A DNA stretch of 64,000 bases. Source: CBDCGS01 sp965216915. GTDB lineage: Bacteria; Pseudomonadota; Alphaproteobacteria; UBA828. The notes beneath the pieces were generated by a model. The model was not told the DNA's origin and did not search any database. It saw only the letters and a program-made list of their open reading frames with translations. The position numbers and the translations under genes are program-made. The stretch's first letter is position 1. Every line of letters begins with the position of its first letter. This document shows, piece by piece, positions 17,568 through 26,392 of this stretch. The stretch spans positions 434,001 through 498,000 of the forward strand of contig CBDCGS010000010.1 of assembly GCA_965216915.1 (NCBI GenBank), written 5' to 3'.

Positions 17568-18371
17568 TCAGGCGGCCGCGTTTTCAACAAGAAAGGCCTC
17601 GAGGGCGCCCGTGAATGCGGCAGCCTGCTCGATGTTCGAAAGGTGCGAGGCGTCCGCGATCTCGACATAGGATGAGCCGCCGACCGCCTCGTGGATGAGC
17701 CGCAGGCCCGCGGGCGGCGTGGCCTGGTCGTCGAGGCCGGCGATCGCGAGGGTTGGCGTCGTGATCGTGCCGAGGCGGGGCACCAAGTTCATGCGGGTGA
17801 TCGCGCCGGCGCAGCCCGCGTAGCCTTCGAGCGGTGTCGCCGTGATCATGGCGCCGACGCGCGCCAGGGCGGGATTGCCCGCCTCGATGAAACCGGGCGT
17901 GAACCAGCGCGCGATCGTCGGCTCCACGAGCGCCGCCATGCCGTCGGCGCGCGCCCGCGCGATGCGCTCCGCCCAGAGTGCCTCGGCGCCCTCGGGCGCG
18001 ACTGCCATCGAGTTCGCGACCGTGATGCTCGCGACCCGCTCGGCATGGTCGAGCGCGAGCGCAAGCGCGGTCATGCCGCCGAGCGAGAGCCCGACGAAGT
18101 GCACGCGCGCGATCTCCAGCCGGTCGAGCAGGGCCACCACATCACGCGCGAGATCTTCGATCGCGTAGGGCCCCGGCGGCACGTCGCTCGCACCGTGCCC
18201 GCGCGTGTCGTAACGCAGGATGCGATAGCGATCGCCGAGGGCTGCGACCTGCGGCTCCCACATGCCGAGGTTGGTGGCGAGCGAGTTGGAGAACATCACG
18301 CACGGCGCCTCCGCCGGGCCGTCGAGCGTGCAATGGAAGGCGGTGCCCCCCGTATCGATCTTCATCACCAC
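17568..18371 (-). CDS. pcaD: 3-oxoadipate enol-lactonase-like alpha/beta hydrolase
   Basis: 267 residues. Start at 18371, or 18365 giving MKIDTGG. The PcaD pattern is clear: FSNSLATNLGMWEPQ, RYDTRGHGASDVP, nucleophile Ser in HFVGLSLGGMTAL, Asp in AGLDDQATPP and His in ADASHLSNIEQ. PcaD opens 3-oxoadipate enol-lactone in the beta-ketoadipate pathway. Here it follows hyuB by 42 nt, so the true substrate may be another ring-opened lactone or lactam. Confidence 0.82.
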   Translation of the reverse strand: MVMKIDTGGTAFHCTLDGPAEAPCVMFSNSLATNLGMWEPQVAALGDRYRILRYDTRGHGASDVPPGPYAIEDLARDVVALLDRLEIARVHFVGLSLGGMTALALALDHAERVASITVANSMAVAPEGAEALWAERIARARADGMAALVEPTIARWFTPGFIEAGNPALARVGAMITATPLEGYAGCAGAITRMNLVPRLGTITTPTLAIAGLDDQATPPAGLRLIHEAVGGSSYVEIADASHLSNIEQAAAFTGALEAFLVENAAA

Positions 18372-18413
18372 ACTCCCTGGTTTTGGTTGGCTAGGTCGGC
18401 TGGTTATGCTGGC

Positions 18414-20072
18414 TCAGGATGCGACGAAGCCGAGGCGCCGGTCCCGCGCGATCAGCGCGGCGGGCCGGGCCTCGGCCGGACCATAACCGCCGCCGCCGCC
18501 CGTGCGATAGATCAGCCGGTCGCCGGCGCGCAGCGCGAACGAACGCTTCGTGCCGAGCGCGATCTCCTCGTCGCCGCGGCGCACGAGAATGGCGGCGCGC
18601 GCTCCCGCCTCGCCGCCGAAGACGCCGGGCGCCGGATGCATGAAGCGGTCGCCATAGGTGGCGAAGCTCACGTCGTCCTTCAGAATGCTGTAGACGCGCT
18701 GAAAGGCCATGCCGCCGCGGTGGCGGCCGGCGCCGCCCGAGCCCGGGATCAGGCTATAGTCCTCCACACGGAAGAAATCGTAATCCATTTCCATGGCTTC
18801 GAGCGGGATGTTCGCGCAGTTTGAGAGCGGACTGTCGACGCCATCGCAGCCATCATTGCGGTGTCCCGCGCCATTGCCGCCGCCGAAAATCTCGATGTAG
18901 ATGTTGTAGCCGGCGGGCCCGAGATGGCTGAGGCAGATCACCGCCGTGGTGTCGAAGCCGCTCGCCACGGTTTGCTCGGGCACCGCTTCGGTGAGCGCGC
19001 TCATGACGGCGTTGTAGACCCGGTAGCTCGGCAGCAGGCGCGCGCGCACCGGCGCCGGCGGCTTCGGGTTGAGGATCGAGCCATAGGGCGCCTCCACCGT
19101 GATCGCCCGCGCCGCGCCGTCGTTGAACGGGATGTCGGGGCTCGTGACCACGGCCTTGATCACCGCGATCGCCGCCGCCGTCGTCGAGGCGAAGGGGCAG
19201 TTGATGTTGGTCGGCACCTGGGGGTCGGTGCCGTCGAAGGTGATGCGCATGCCATCGCCGGCGACGTCGACCTGCGCGCGGATGGTCACGGGATCGCCGC
19301 CCCGCCCGTCATCGTCGATTTGCGCGGCGCCCGTGTACACACCGTCGGGCACGGTGGCGATCGCTTGGCGCATGCGGCGCTCCGAATAGTCGAGCATTTC
19401 GGCCATCGCGGCGGCGACGGTCTCGCGCCCGAACTTGGCGACCACGTCCTTCAGCCGCTGCGCGCCGATCGCGTTGGCGGCGAGCTGCGCATTGATGTCG
19501 CCGATCGTCGCCTCGGGCATGCGCACATTGGCGGCGATGAAGCGCTCGAGCGCGCCGCCGTTCCAGTCGCGGCTCAGGCTGTAGCGGCTCGGGGGAAATA
19601 TCAGGCCTTCCTGATGGATGTCGGCAGCCTCCGGGTTGAGGCCCGGTGCGCCGCCGCCGAGATCGATGTGGTGCACCACCGAGGCGCTGTAGCCCACCAG
19701 CGCGCCGTCGAAGAAGATCGGCGTGAAGATGAAGATGTCGGGCAGGTGCTGGCCGCCGTGATAGGGGTCGTTGTTGATGAGGAAATCGTCTTCGCCGAGC
19801 GTCTCCGCCGGATGCGCCGCGATGCAGGGGCGGAAGGTGTGGCTGATCGAGCCGAGCTGCAGGGGGATGAGCTCGGCTTGTGCGACGACGTTGCCCGCGG
19901 CATCCATGAGCGCCGCCGAGCAATCCTGCGCCTCGCGCACGATCGGCGAGTGGGCCGAGCGGATCAGCTTCGCGCCCATCTCCTGGCTCGCCGCGATCAG
20001 CGCGCGCGTGATGACCGCTTGGTCGACGCGCGAGACAGCGGACCCGAGCAGGGGGGCGGCGGATTGCGTCAC
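18414..20072 (-). CDS. hyuB: Hydantoinase/oxoprolinase subunit B (HyuB family)
   Basis: 552 residues. The family pattern includes DQAVITRALIAASQEMG, LINNDPYHGGQHLPDIF and a Gly-rich segment PGSGGAGRHRGGMAFQRVY near the C-terminus. With HyuA it forms an ATP-dependent enzyme hydrolysing hydantoins, 5-oxoproline or related lactams (acetone carboxylase relatives share the fold). It is spaced 3 nt from hyuA, so expression is coupled. Confidence 0.93.
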   Translation of the reverse strand: MTQSAAPLLGSAVSRVDQAVITRALIAASQEMGAKLIRSAHSPIVREAQDCSAALMDAAGNVVAQAELIPLQLGSISHTFRPCIAAHPAETLGEDDFLINNDPYHGGQHLPDIFIFTPIFFDGALVGYSASVVHHIDLGGGAPGLNPEAADIHQEGLIFPPSRYSLSRDWNGGALERFIAANVRMPEATIGDINAQLAANAIGAQRLKDVVAKFGRETVAAAMAEMLDYSERRMRQAIATVPDGVYTGAAQIDDDGRGGDPVTIRAQVDVAGDGMRITFDGTDPQVPTNINCPFASTTAAAIAVIKAVVTSPDIPFNDGAARAITVEAPYGSILNPKPPAPVRARLLPSYRVYNAVMSALTEAVPEQTVASGFDTTAVICLSHLGPAGYNIYIEIFGGGNGAGHRNDGCDGVDSPLSNCANIPLEAMEMDYDFFRVEDYSLIPGSGGAGRHRGGMAFQRVYSILKDDVSFATYGDRFMHPAPGVFGGEAGARAAILVRRGDEEIALGTKRSFALRAGDRLIYRTGGGGGYGPAEARPAALIARDRRLGFVAS

Positions 20073-20075
20073 GTC

Positions 20076-22118
20076 TCAACCCTCCCGTTGCGTGATGACG
20101 GCGTTGCCGTGCGGGTCGGCGGCCGTCTGCCAGCCCGCCGGCACGTAGATCGTGGAGGTTTCATCCTCGATCAGCAAGGGACCCGGGTGCGGTTCTGCGC
20201 CGAGCGCGGCGCGCGCGCGCGTGCGGCAGGCGATGGTCTCGCCCCGGTCGATCAGCGTGATCGTGGTCGTGTCGCGTGCGACGCGCGCAGGCGCGGGCGA
20301 CGCGGGGAGGGTGGGGGCGGGGGTGCGCGCGCCGAGCCGCACCGAGACGATCTCGACCGGCCGGTCGGGCGGCTTGGAGAACTCGAAGATGCGGTGATGC
20401 TCGGCCGCGAAGAGCGCAGTCACCGCGGCCGCGTCGAGGCGCTCGGCGGCATCCTCCGGCAGCGCCACCGACACCTCGAAGGCCTGGCCGACATAGCGCA
20501 TCTCGAGCGCGCGTTCGAAGCGCAGATCCTCGGTGATGCCGATGCCGCGCAGATAGGCCGTCGCCTCGTCCTCGAGCGTCGCGAGCGTGGTGCGCACATC
20601 GGCGATGCCGGTCTCGTCGAGCGCGATCTTGCCCGCGCGCGTGCGGAAGTGAACATAGTCGGAGAGGAGGAGCCCCGCCGCGGAGAGCACGCCGGCGTTG
20701 CGCGGCACCACCACCTTGCGCACACCAAGCTCCTCGGCGACGCGCGCGGCATGCAGCGGGCCCGCGCCGCCGAAGGGCACGATGACATAGTCGCGCGGGT
20801 CGCGGCCGCGCTCGGTCGAAACCTGCTGGATGGCGCGCACGATGTTGGCCTCGGCGACGCGCACGGTGTCGTCGGCAAGGCGCTCGATGGTGTCGTCGAA
20901 GCGTGCGGCCAAGCCATCGAGCGCGGCGAGGGAGGCCTCGCGCTCCACGCGCATCGCGCCGCCGAGAAACGAGCCGGCCTGCAGGCTGCCGCGCGTCAGA
21001 TGCGCGTCGGTCACCGTCGGCTCGGTGCCGCCGCGGCCGTAGCAGGCGGGGCCCGGATGCGCGCCCGCCGAGCGCGGGCCGACCCGGAGCAGCCCGCCAT
21101 CATCGGCCCAGGCGATCGAGCCGCCGCCCGCGCCGACCGTCACGATGTCGACCACCGGCGTCTTCACCGGCAGGCGGTCGATCGTGGTCATCGGCGCGAG
21201 CGCGGGTGCGCCCTCCTGCACCAGCGACACGTCGGTGCTGGTGCCGCCCATGTCGAGCGTGATGAGGTTGGTATGGCCCGCCGCGGCGACCGCGCGCACC
21301 GCGCCGACGACCCCGGCGGCCGGGCCCGAGAAGAGCGCGGCGATCGCGTTGCGCGCCATCGCGGCGGCCGGCATGCGGCCGCCGTTCGATTGCATGATGC
21401 TGAAGGTGCCGGTGAAGCCGCGCGCGGCGAGCGCGCTGACGAGGCGCGTCAGGTAGCGCTCGATGACCGGCTGCACATAGGCCGAGAGCGCCGTGGTCGC
21501 GGTGCGCTCATATTCGCGAAAGGCGCGGCAGACCTCGTGCGACGTGGCGACGGTGAGGCCCGGCGCGTGCGCCCGCACCAGTGCGGCGAGCGCCTCTTCG
21601 TGCGCCGGGTTGGCGTAGCTGTTGAGAAGGCTGATCGCGGCCGCGTCGAAGGGTGCGTCGGGTGCCTCGTCGAGCGCCGCCGCGACGGTGCGCCGCGCGG
21701 CCTGGGGCTCGAGCGGGGTGAGCACCGCGCCGTCCGCCGCGACGCGCTCGGCGATCTCGACGGTGGCGCTCCGCGGCACCACGGGCACGGGCTTCTGGTA
21801 GTGGATGTCGTAGATCGCATCGCGCGTGTGGCGCTGGAGCAGCAGCAGGTCGCGCGTGCCCTGCGTGACGAAGAGGCAGACGCGCGCGCCCTTGCGCTCG
21901 AGCACCGCGTTGGTAGCGACCGTCGAGCCATGCACGAGATCGCTGACGGTGGCGAGATCGATGCCTGCCGCGTCGATCGCGTCGAGCGCGCCGATCTCGG
22001 GCGCATCGGGCGTGCTCGGCACCTTGGCGACGCGCACGCCAGCGCCATCGGCCACCACGAGATCGGTGAACGTCCCCCCGACCTCGATGCCGACCCGCAC
22101 CGCACCGCCGCTTGCCAT
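20076..22118 (-). CDS. hyuA: Hydantoinase/oxoprolinase subunit A (HyuA family)
   Basis: About 680 residues from ATG 22118, preceded by a gggagg ribosome site; the upstream extension is not conserved. It begins VRVGIEVGGTFTDLVV, the actin-like ATPase phosphate motif, followed by DLVHGSTVATNAVLERKGA, LDMGGTSTDVSLVQEG and GAGGGSIAW. It activates the substrate with ATP for HyuB. The operon hyuA-hyuB-pcaD-like is transcribed leftward away from the tRNA-Lys island junction. Confidence 0.93.
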   Translation of the reverse strand: MASGGAVRVGIEVGGTFTDLVVADGAGVRVAKVPSTPDAPEIGALDAIDAAGIDLATVSDLVHGSTVATNAVLERKGARVCLFVTQGTRDLLLLQRHTRDAIYDIHYQKPVPVVPRSATVEIAERVAADGAVLTPLEPQAARRTVAAALDEAPDAPFDAAAISLLNSYANPAHEEALAALVRAHAPGLTVATSHEVCRAFREYERTATTALSAYVQPVIERYLTRLVSALAARGFTGTFSIMQSNGGRMPAAAMARNAIAALFSGPAAGVVGAVRAVAAAGHTNLITLDMGGTSTDVSLVQEGAPALAPMTTIDRLPVKTPVVDIVTVGAGGGSIAWADDGGLLRVGPRSAGAHPGPACYGRGGTEPTVTDAHLTRGSLQAGSFLGGAMRVEREASLAALDGLAARFDDTIERLADDTVRVAEANIVRAIQQVSTERGRDPRDYVIVPFGGAGPLHAARVAEELGVRKVVVPRNAGVLSAAGLLLSDYVHFRTRAGKIALDETGIADVRTTLATLEDEATAYLRGIGITEDLRFERALEMRYVGQAFEVSVALPEDAAERLDAAAVTALFAAEHHRIFEFSKPPDRPVEIVSVRLGARTPAPTLPASPAPARVARDTTTITLIDRGETIACRTRARAALGAEPHPGPLLIEDETSTIYVPAGWQTAADPHGNAVITQREG

Positions 22119-22318
22119 CGTCCTCCCAACGCTCCGCTCGCGCGCCGCACGCGCGCCGCCCAGACCGCCGCAGGGCGCGCGCGGCACACCCGCCGGCGCG
22201 TCCGCGCCCGGCGGCGGCGCATGATAGCGCGCACGCGGCCACAGGTGGCGGCGGGATCGCCGCGCGCATACCCCTTGAGAGCCCGCGCGAGTTGTCCTAT
22301 ACCCGTCGCCACGGCGGT

Positions 22319-22394
<76 letters not shown>

Positions 22395-22791
22395 ATTTTT
22401 TCAAGGGGTTACGAGATCTCTTCCGCGGGCGCGTTACCTTGGGTAAGCGAAGGGTAAGCGCGACGCGTCACCATAGCTTGTGCCCTTGCTGCAAACGGGA
22501 TGAACGCGGCAGCAAGCGTAAAGCCAGTCGAGCGTCCCTGGGCCCAAAACCGCGCGAGAGCGCCACTCGTAGTCGCGACAGCGTGAAGTATTTTTACGGA
22601 TGCCGATGCCGCTCAAAATGATTCTAAGTATAGAATCGTGTTTTTTCAGAGGGTTGTGAGGTTCGTAGTCTGATGAACCCGATTTTCTCGTTTCGTTCTT
22701 GACTCAGAGCCCGGATCTCGGTAATATCGGTTCCGCTGCACAGAAAACAGCGATAAGTGATTCTCGACATTCTCGAGGGAATTAGGAAGAA
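22395..22791. other. Island-edge gap without a supported gene
   Basis: About 400 nt. It contains a short direct motif gggtaagcg/gggtaagcg around 22441-22460 that could be an integrase arm site. The sequence becomes AT-rich toward the excisionase-like gene. The small open frames in it show no family features. Confidence 0.4.
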
Positions 22792-23037
22792 TTGAGAGCA
22801 ACAGATTATTTGGATCAAGGACTCCTCGCTGAGATTTGGGGGATTTCGCCGCGAACGTTGGAAAACATGCGCTCCCAGGGTCGCGGCCCCAAATATCTTA
22901 AAATTGGGGGTCGTGTTGTCTATAGGCGTACGGATATTGAAGCCTTTGAGGCGGAAAATCTTCACGAGAATACGTCTGGTCCCATCAGTGCAATGGCGGA
23001 CGCGGGCTCCGGTAACGGCGCTCGATCTCGCCATTGA
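22792..23037 (+). CDS. AlpA/excisionase-like helix-turn-helix protein
   Basis: 81 residues with a TTG start after aggaag. The pattern YLDQGLLAEIWGISPRTLEN, RSQGRGPKYLKIGGRVVYR and TDIEAFEAEN is the winged-helix HTH_17 fold used by excisionases and AlpA regulators. It sits directly after the tRNA att candidate and 18 nt before the prim-pol gene, a common replication/excision start module of integrative elements. Confidence 0.85.
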   Translation: MRATDYLDQGLLAEIWGISPRTLENMRSQGRGPKYLKIGGRVVYRRTDIEAFEAENLHENTSGPISAMADAGSGNGARSRH

Positions 23038-23684
23038 TCAATTTGACATGCCCGCATGGAGGTCGAGCAAATCCGTGACGTAAGGAACTCCGATTCCGTT
23101 GTTTCGCGGGAACAGGCGAGCATCGGACAGGCAGACCCGGCTACGGAGCAACCTCATCCAACCCAAGGATCTCTCGACGTCGAGGCGTCCAAGGAGGTGT
23201 GTGCTCGGCCGATTGGCGTGTTTGCCGATGCTGCCGCCGACCTTTCGCGGCGCGGTCTCTGTGTCATTCCCGTGAAGCTCGTGCCGAGAGACGGAGGCAG
23301 ATTTGACAAGAAACCCTTGGTGAAGGGCTTTACCAAGTTCAGGGAGCCTCCCGGAGGGCGGACACTGAAGAAGTGGGCGCGCGCCCATCCCGAGGCGCAG
23401 ATTGGTGTGGTGACAGGGGAGCTTTCGGGCATCGTGGTCGTCGACGTGGATGATCGCTCAGGCGTCGACCAAGCCCTCCGTATCTTCGGTGGCACGCCAT
23501 TGATTGTGAGGACGCGGCGAGGCGCGCACCTTTATTATCGATGGACCGGTGAGAGATGCAGGAACCTGCGTTCCGAAGGACTCGAAATCGACGTGAAGGG
23601 GCAAGGAGGCTTCGTCGTTGCGCCACCGAGCTTCGGCTATTTCTTCGAACGCGGATCCTGGGATGACCTAGGCTGAATCGACAT

Positions 23685-24110
23685 TCACCGCATCCATAGG
23701 ATTGCGCATGCGATGTGGATGAAGGCCAGGAAGTATATGGCTCGCCGGTCGTAGCGTGTGGCGATGCGGCGGAAGTGCTTGAGCTTGTTGAAGCACCGCT
23801 CGATCCGGTTGCGCGCCTTGTAGATCTCGAAGTCGTAAGGGATCTGTCGCTTTCGGGTCGGATTGCAGGGGATAACAGCCGTGCCGCCGGCGGCCGCGAT
23901 GAGGTCGCGAATGGCGTTGCTGTCGTAGGCCTTGTCTGCGAGGACGTGGCTTGGCCGAAAGCCGTCTAGAAGGGCTGGTGCCTGCGGCGCATCGCCGGCC
24001 TGGCCGGGCGTGAGGATCACCCGAAGCGGCCGGCCCCGGGCGTCGGCGGCGAGATGGATCTTGGTGGTCAGACCGCCTCGCGAACGCCCCAGAGCCTGAT
24101 CCCGGTCCCC
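23685..24110 (-). CDS. IS5-family transposase, downstream frame (orfB)
   Basis: This frame continues orfA from about 24110 (GRSRGGLTTKIHLAADARG). It includes LADKAYDSNAIRDLI with the second Asp and KARNRIERCFNKLKHFRRIA with the catalytic Glu region (YREK-like). It ends FIHIACAILWMR. It lacks its own convincing start, so a frameshifted fusion with orfA is expected. Confidence 0.85.
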   Translation of the reverse strand, partial: GDRDQALGRSRGGLTTKIHLAADARGRPLRVILTPGQAGDAPQAPALLDGFRPSHVLADKAYDSNAIRDLIAAAGGTAVIPCNPTRKRQIPYDFEIYKARNRIERCFNKLKHFRRIATRYDRRAIYFLAFIHIACAILWMR

Positions 24111-24439
24111 CCTTTTCCGGTCGCCGCCTGCTGGTGTGCGCGCACGAGCGAACTGTCGAGCATCAGGGAGTCATTGTTCGGATCAGCCGTCAGAGCGGCG
24201 AACACGCGCTCCCATACCCCTGCCTTGGCCCAGCGCGTGAAGCGTTTGTGCACGCTCTTCCATTTGCCGTAGCGCGGCGGAAGATCATGCCAGTGGGCAC
24301 CAGAGCGAAGCACCCACAAGACCCCGTTCACGAAGAGCCGGTTGTCGTCGCCGGTCCGACCTGGATCACCGGCTTTACCGGGCAACATATCCGCGATCGC
24401 GCGCCACTGATCATCAGACAACTCGTACCGCTTCGCCAT
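24068..24439 (-). CDS. IS5-family transposase, upstream frame (orfA)
   Basis: From ATG 24439 the frame encodes MAKRYELSDDQWRAIADMLP, RLFVNGVLWVLRSGAHWHDL and PRYGKWKSVHKRFTRWAKAG, the DUF4096-type N-terminal domain of IS5 transposases. LMLDSSLVRAHQQA carries the first catalytic Asp. It ends in WGVREAV, and the protein continues in the next frame. Confidence 0.9.
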   Translation of the reverse strand: MAKRYELSDDQWRAIADMLPGKAGDPGRTGDDNRLFVNGVLWVLRSGAHWHDLPPRYGKWKSVHKRFTRWAKAGVWERVFAALTADPNNDSLMLDSSLVRAHQQAATGKGGTGIRLWGVREAV

Positions 24440-25148
24440 CACACCCCTCCAACTGCGAATCAGCTGGAGATCCATGAATCACACAACGAGCTCAATGTGA
24501 ATTCATGAATGTCGATTCAGCCTAAAGAGTTTGCCCGAGGCGCGTTCACTCGAACACGACCAAGGGCCACCGGTACAGCCGGCGGTGGAGGGGAACCGAA
24601 ACAACGCTTTATTCCGCTACTGTCTCGACGAAGTGCCACACTGCGACGATTTTTGCGCGCTCGTCGATGTCGCTCGAACGTTCGCTGCCGATTGCATCCC
24701 GCCGATCGAAAACGACGATGAGGTGCTCAGAACGGCCGGCTCGGCGTGGCGCTATGAACGTGAAGGGAGGAATTGGCGAGCAGGAGCCTCGCGTCGTAGC
24801 CATGCGATCGTACCCATGGATTGGCAAGACGACGTTCTCACGCGTCATCCGAGGCACGGGCCGGATGCCGTGTGTCTCTATGGCAAGCTGCAGCAATGCC
24901 ACTCCCGTCGGGTGCAAAGGGGCGAAACCTTTTCATTGGCAGCGGAGGGCATGGCCGCGAAAGGAGTCATGCCCGGTTGGACTCCAAGGCGCTACCGACT
25001 GGCGATTGGCGTCCTCCGAGGCGTTGGGGTTCTTGAGTTGGTTGAGAAGGGCCATCCGAAGCTCGGCGGGGGAGGGACGGCGCACCAGTACACTCTACAC
25101 AAGCCTCGCCGTCATTATTCGGTACTTCAAAAATTTAAGACAATATAA

Positions 25149-25586
25149 TCAGTACAGGCCCGCCCTTTGTCTTCCCTTTTGTAGTCTTATGTTTAAGAAT
25201 CTGTGAAGAGAATTTTCCTTTTTCTTCAATCCCTCTGAGAAACTCCGTCACCGACACACGCGCTGTTTTCGTGCCCCGAAATCCCTGCGAAATCGCGATC
25301 CTCGAGTTGCGTCGCTTTCGCAGCGAATATCGGACCAACCGGTGTCACGTTTCACGTCTAGGATCCCACGGTGGGCCGATGCCGCGCCCGGACAACATAT
25401 CCTGGACTCGAAAGAGTGAGAGTGGGTAGCGGATGTGGGGCATCACCGTGAGGCGGGCCAACTCGCTGCGAGCTGCTGGAATTCCGGAAAAGGTTTTGCG
25501 TCCCTGGCTGTTCGACGGCAGCTCTACTACCGTGATGTCTGACAACGCCTTGCGGGGTGCGGTCTGCAAGCACCAGAGGAAACCAA
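25149..25586. other. Gap between the prim-pol gene and the T2SS operon
   Basis: About 440 nt. The first half is AT-rich, the second half GC-rich. Small frames on the minus strand show no family signature. It probably contains the promoter for the gsp operon, but I cannot point to a convincing -35/-10 pair. Confidence 0.35.
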
Positions 25587-26333
25587 TTGAGTGATTTCTC
25601 GTGGGTGTGTCTCGTCGGCGCTCCGATCGTTGGCAGCTTCCTGACAACGCTTGTGACGAGGTTGCCGCTTGGCGAGCCGATCACGATCGGGCGGTCACGC
25701 TGCCGACGATGTGGCGAGCGGATCTCTCCGAAAGACCTCGTTCCGATCGTCAGTTGGTTGCTTCTGAGAGGGCGGTGCGGTCACTGCGGCGATCGTATCA
25801 GCGTCCTCTATCCACTCATCGAGGTGTCCGCCCTTGTTGTGGCGGTGTGGGCCTTTCTCGTGTTGGACGGATGGCTGGTGTGGTGGGGCTGCGTCTTGGG
25901 CTGGGGCTTGCTGGCTATCGCGGTGATCGACTGGCGACACTTCGTCGTGCCCGATCTTGTCGTTCTTCCTCTCGCCGGGTTGGGTTTGGGGATGGCGGCC
26001 GCGATGTTTCCGGACCGTCTCATCGATCATGCCTTGGCGGCCGTCGGGGGTTATGCCGCGTTCCGGATGATCGGATTGGCCTATACCGCCGTTCGGAAGC
26101 GCGAGGGGCTTGGTATTGGCGATGCCAAACTGCTCGCGGCCGCGGGCGCTTGGGTTTCGTGGACGGGGCTTGCCAGCGTCGTAATTTGGGCGTGCGGGCT
26201 CGCAGTGGCCGTTCTGTTGGGCCAAATGTGCTTCGGAAAACGCCTGTCGGCGGCGGACCGAATCCCCTTCGGTGCCTATCTCAGTGCCGGGACATGGCTT
26301 GTATGGCTTTACGGACCATGGGAGTTTTCGTAG
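25587..26333 (+). CDS. gspO: Type II secretion prepilin peptidase GspO
   Basis: 248 residues from TTG 25587, chosen because agagga lies 6 nt upstream; a GTG at 25557 is possible. It is an A24-family aspartic peptidase. A zinc-binding CRRC...CGHC pair precedes the membrane helices. Catalytic Asp residues lie in AIAVIDWRHFVVPD and in the GLGIGDAKLLAAAG motif. It cleaves and methylates pseudopilins GspG-K. It heads an operon holding all inner-membrane, pseudopilus and secretin parts. Confidence 0.93.
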   Translation: MSDFSWVCLVGAPIVGSFLTTLVTRLPLGEPITIGRSRCRRCGERISPKDLVPIVSWLLLRGRCGHCGDRISVLYPLIEVSALVVAVWAFLVLDGWLVWWGCVLGWGLLAIAVIDWRHFVVPDLVVLPLAGLGLGMAAAMFPDRLIDHALAAVGGYAAFRMIGLAYTAVRKREGLGIGDAKLLAAAGAWVSWTGLASVVIWACGLAVAVLLGQMCFGKRLSAADRIPFGAYLSAGTWLVWLYGPWEFS

Positions 26334-26392
26334 ACACTGACCTCTGAAACTCTCCTGATACGCGATATTTCTATGGACTCAGCACTAAGTGC

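Larger units (their letters stand above)
23671..24522 (-). mobile_element. IS5-family (IS427-like) insertion sequence
   Basis: 852 bp. Terminal inverted repeats are ggctgaatcgacattca (23671-23687) and its exact complement (24506-24522). They are flanked by a TA target duplication (23669-23670, 24523-24524). Two overlapping transposase frames on the minus strand fit the IS427 group, which makes its transposase by frameshift. It disrupts the prim-pol gene. Intact ends and near-perfect repeats suggest a fairly recent insertion. Confidence 0.93.
23056..25148 (+). pseudogene. Bifunctional prim-pol/primase-C protein, split by an IS5-type element
   Basis: Left part 23056-23670 encodes a prim-pol domain: GLCVIPVKL, KKPLVKGFTKF, catalytic acids in GIVVVDVDDRSGV, and TRRGAHLYYR. 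Right part 24525-25148 continues in frame when the element and one copy of its TA duplication are removed (GSWDDL then KSLPEARS). The right part carries a primase-C-like segment (NALFRYCLDEVPHCDDF, TAGSAWRYEREGRNW) and a winged-helix-like tail. The restored protein has about 412 residues and would initiate element replication. The gene is now broken, so the island is probably replication-deficient unless complemented. Confidence 0.88.

Noticed and set aside
22434..22616. 60-residue minus-strand frame after tRNA-Lys
   Set aside because: No ribosome site, no conserved motif and Cys/Arg-rich random composition; probably non-coding island edge.
25135..25338. Small Lys/Arg-rich minus-strand frame before gspO
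   Set aside because: Composition follows the AT-rich stretch, and no family pattern or ribosome site is seen.
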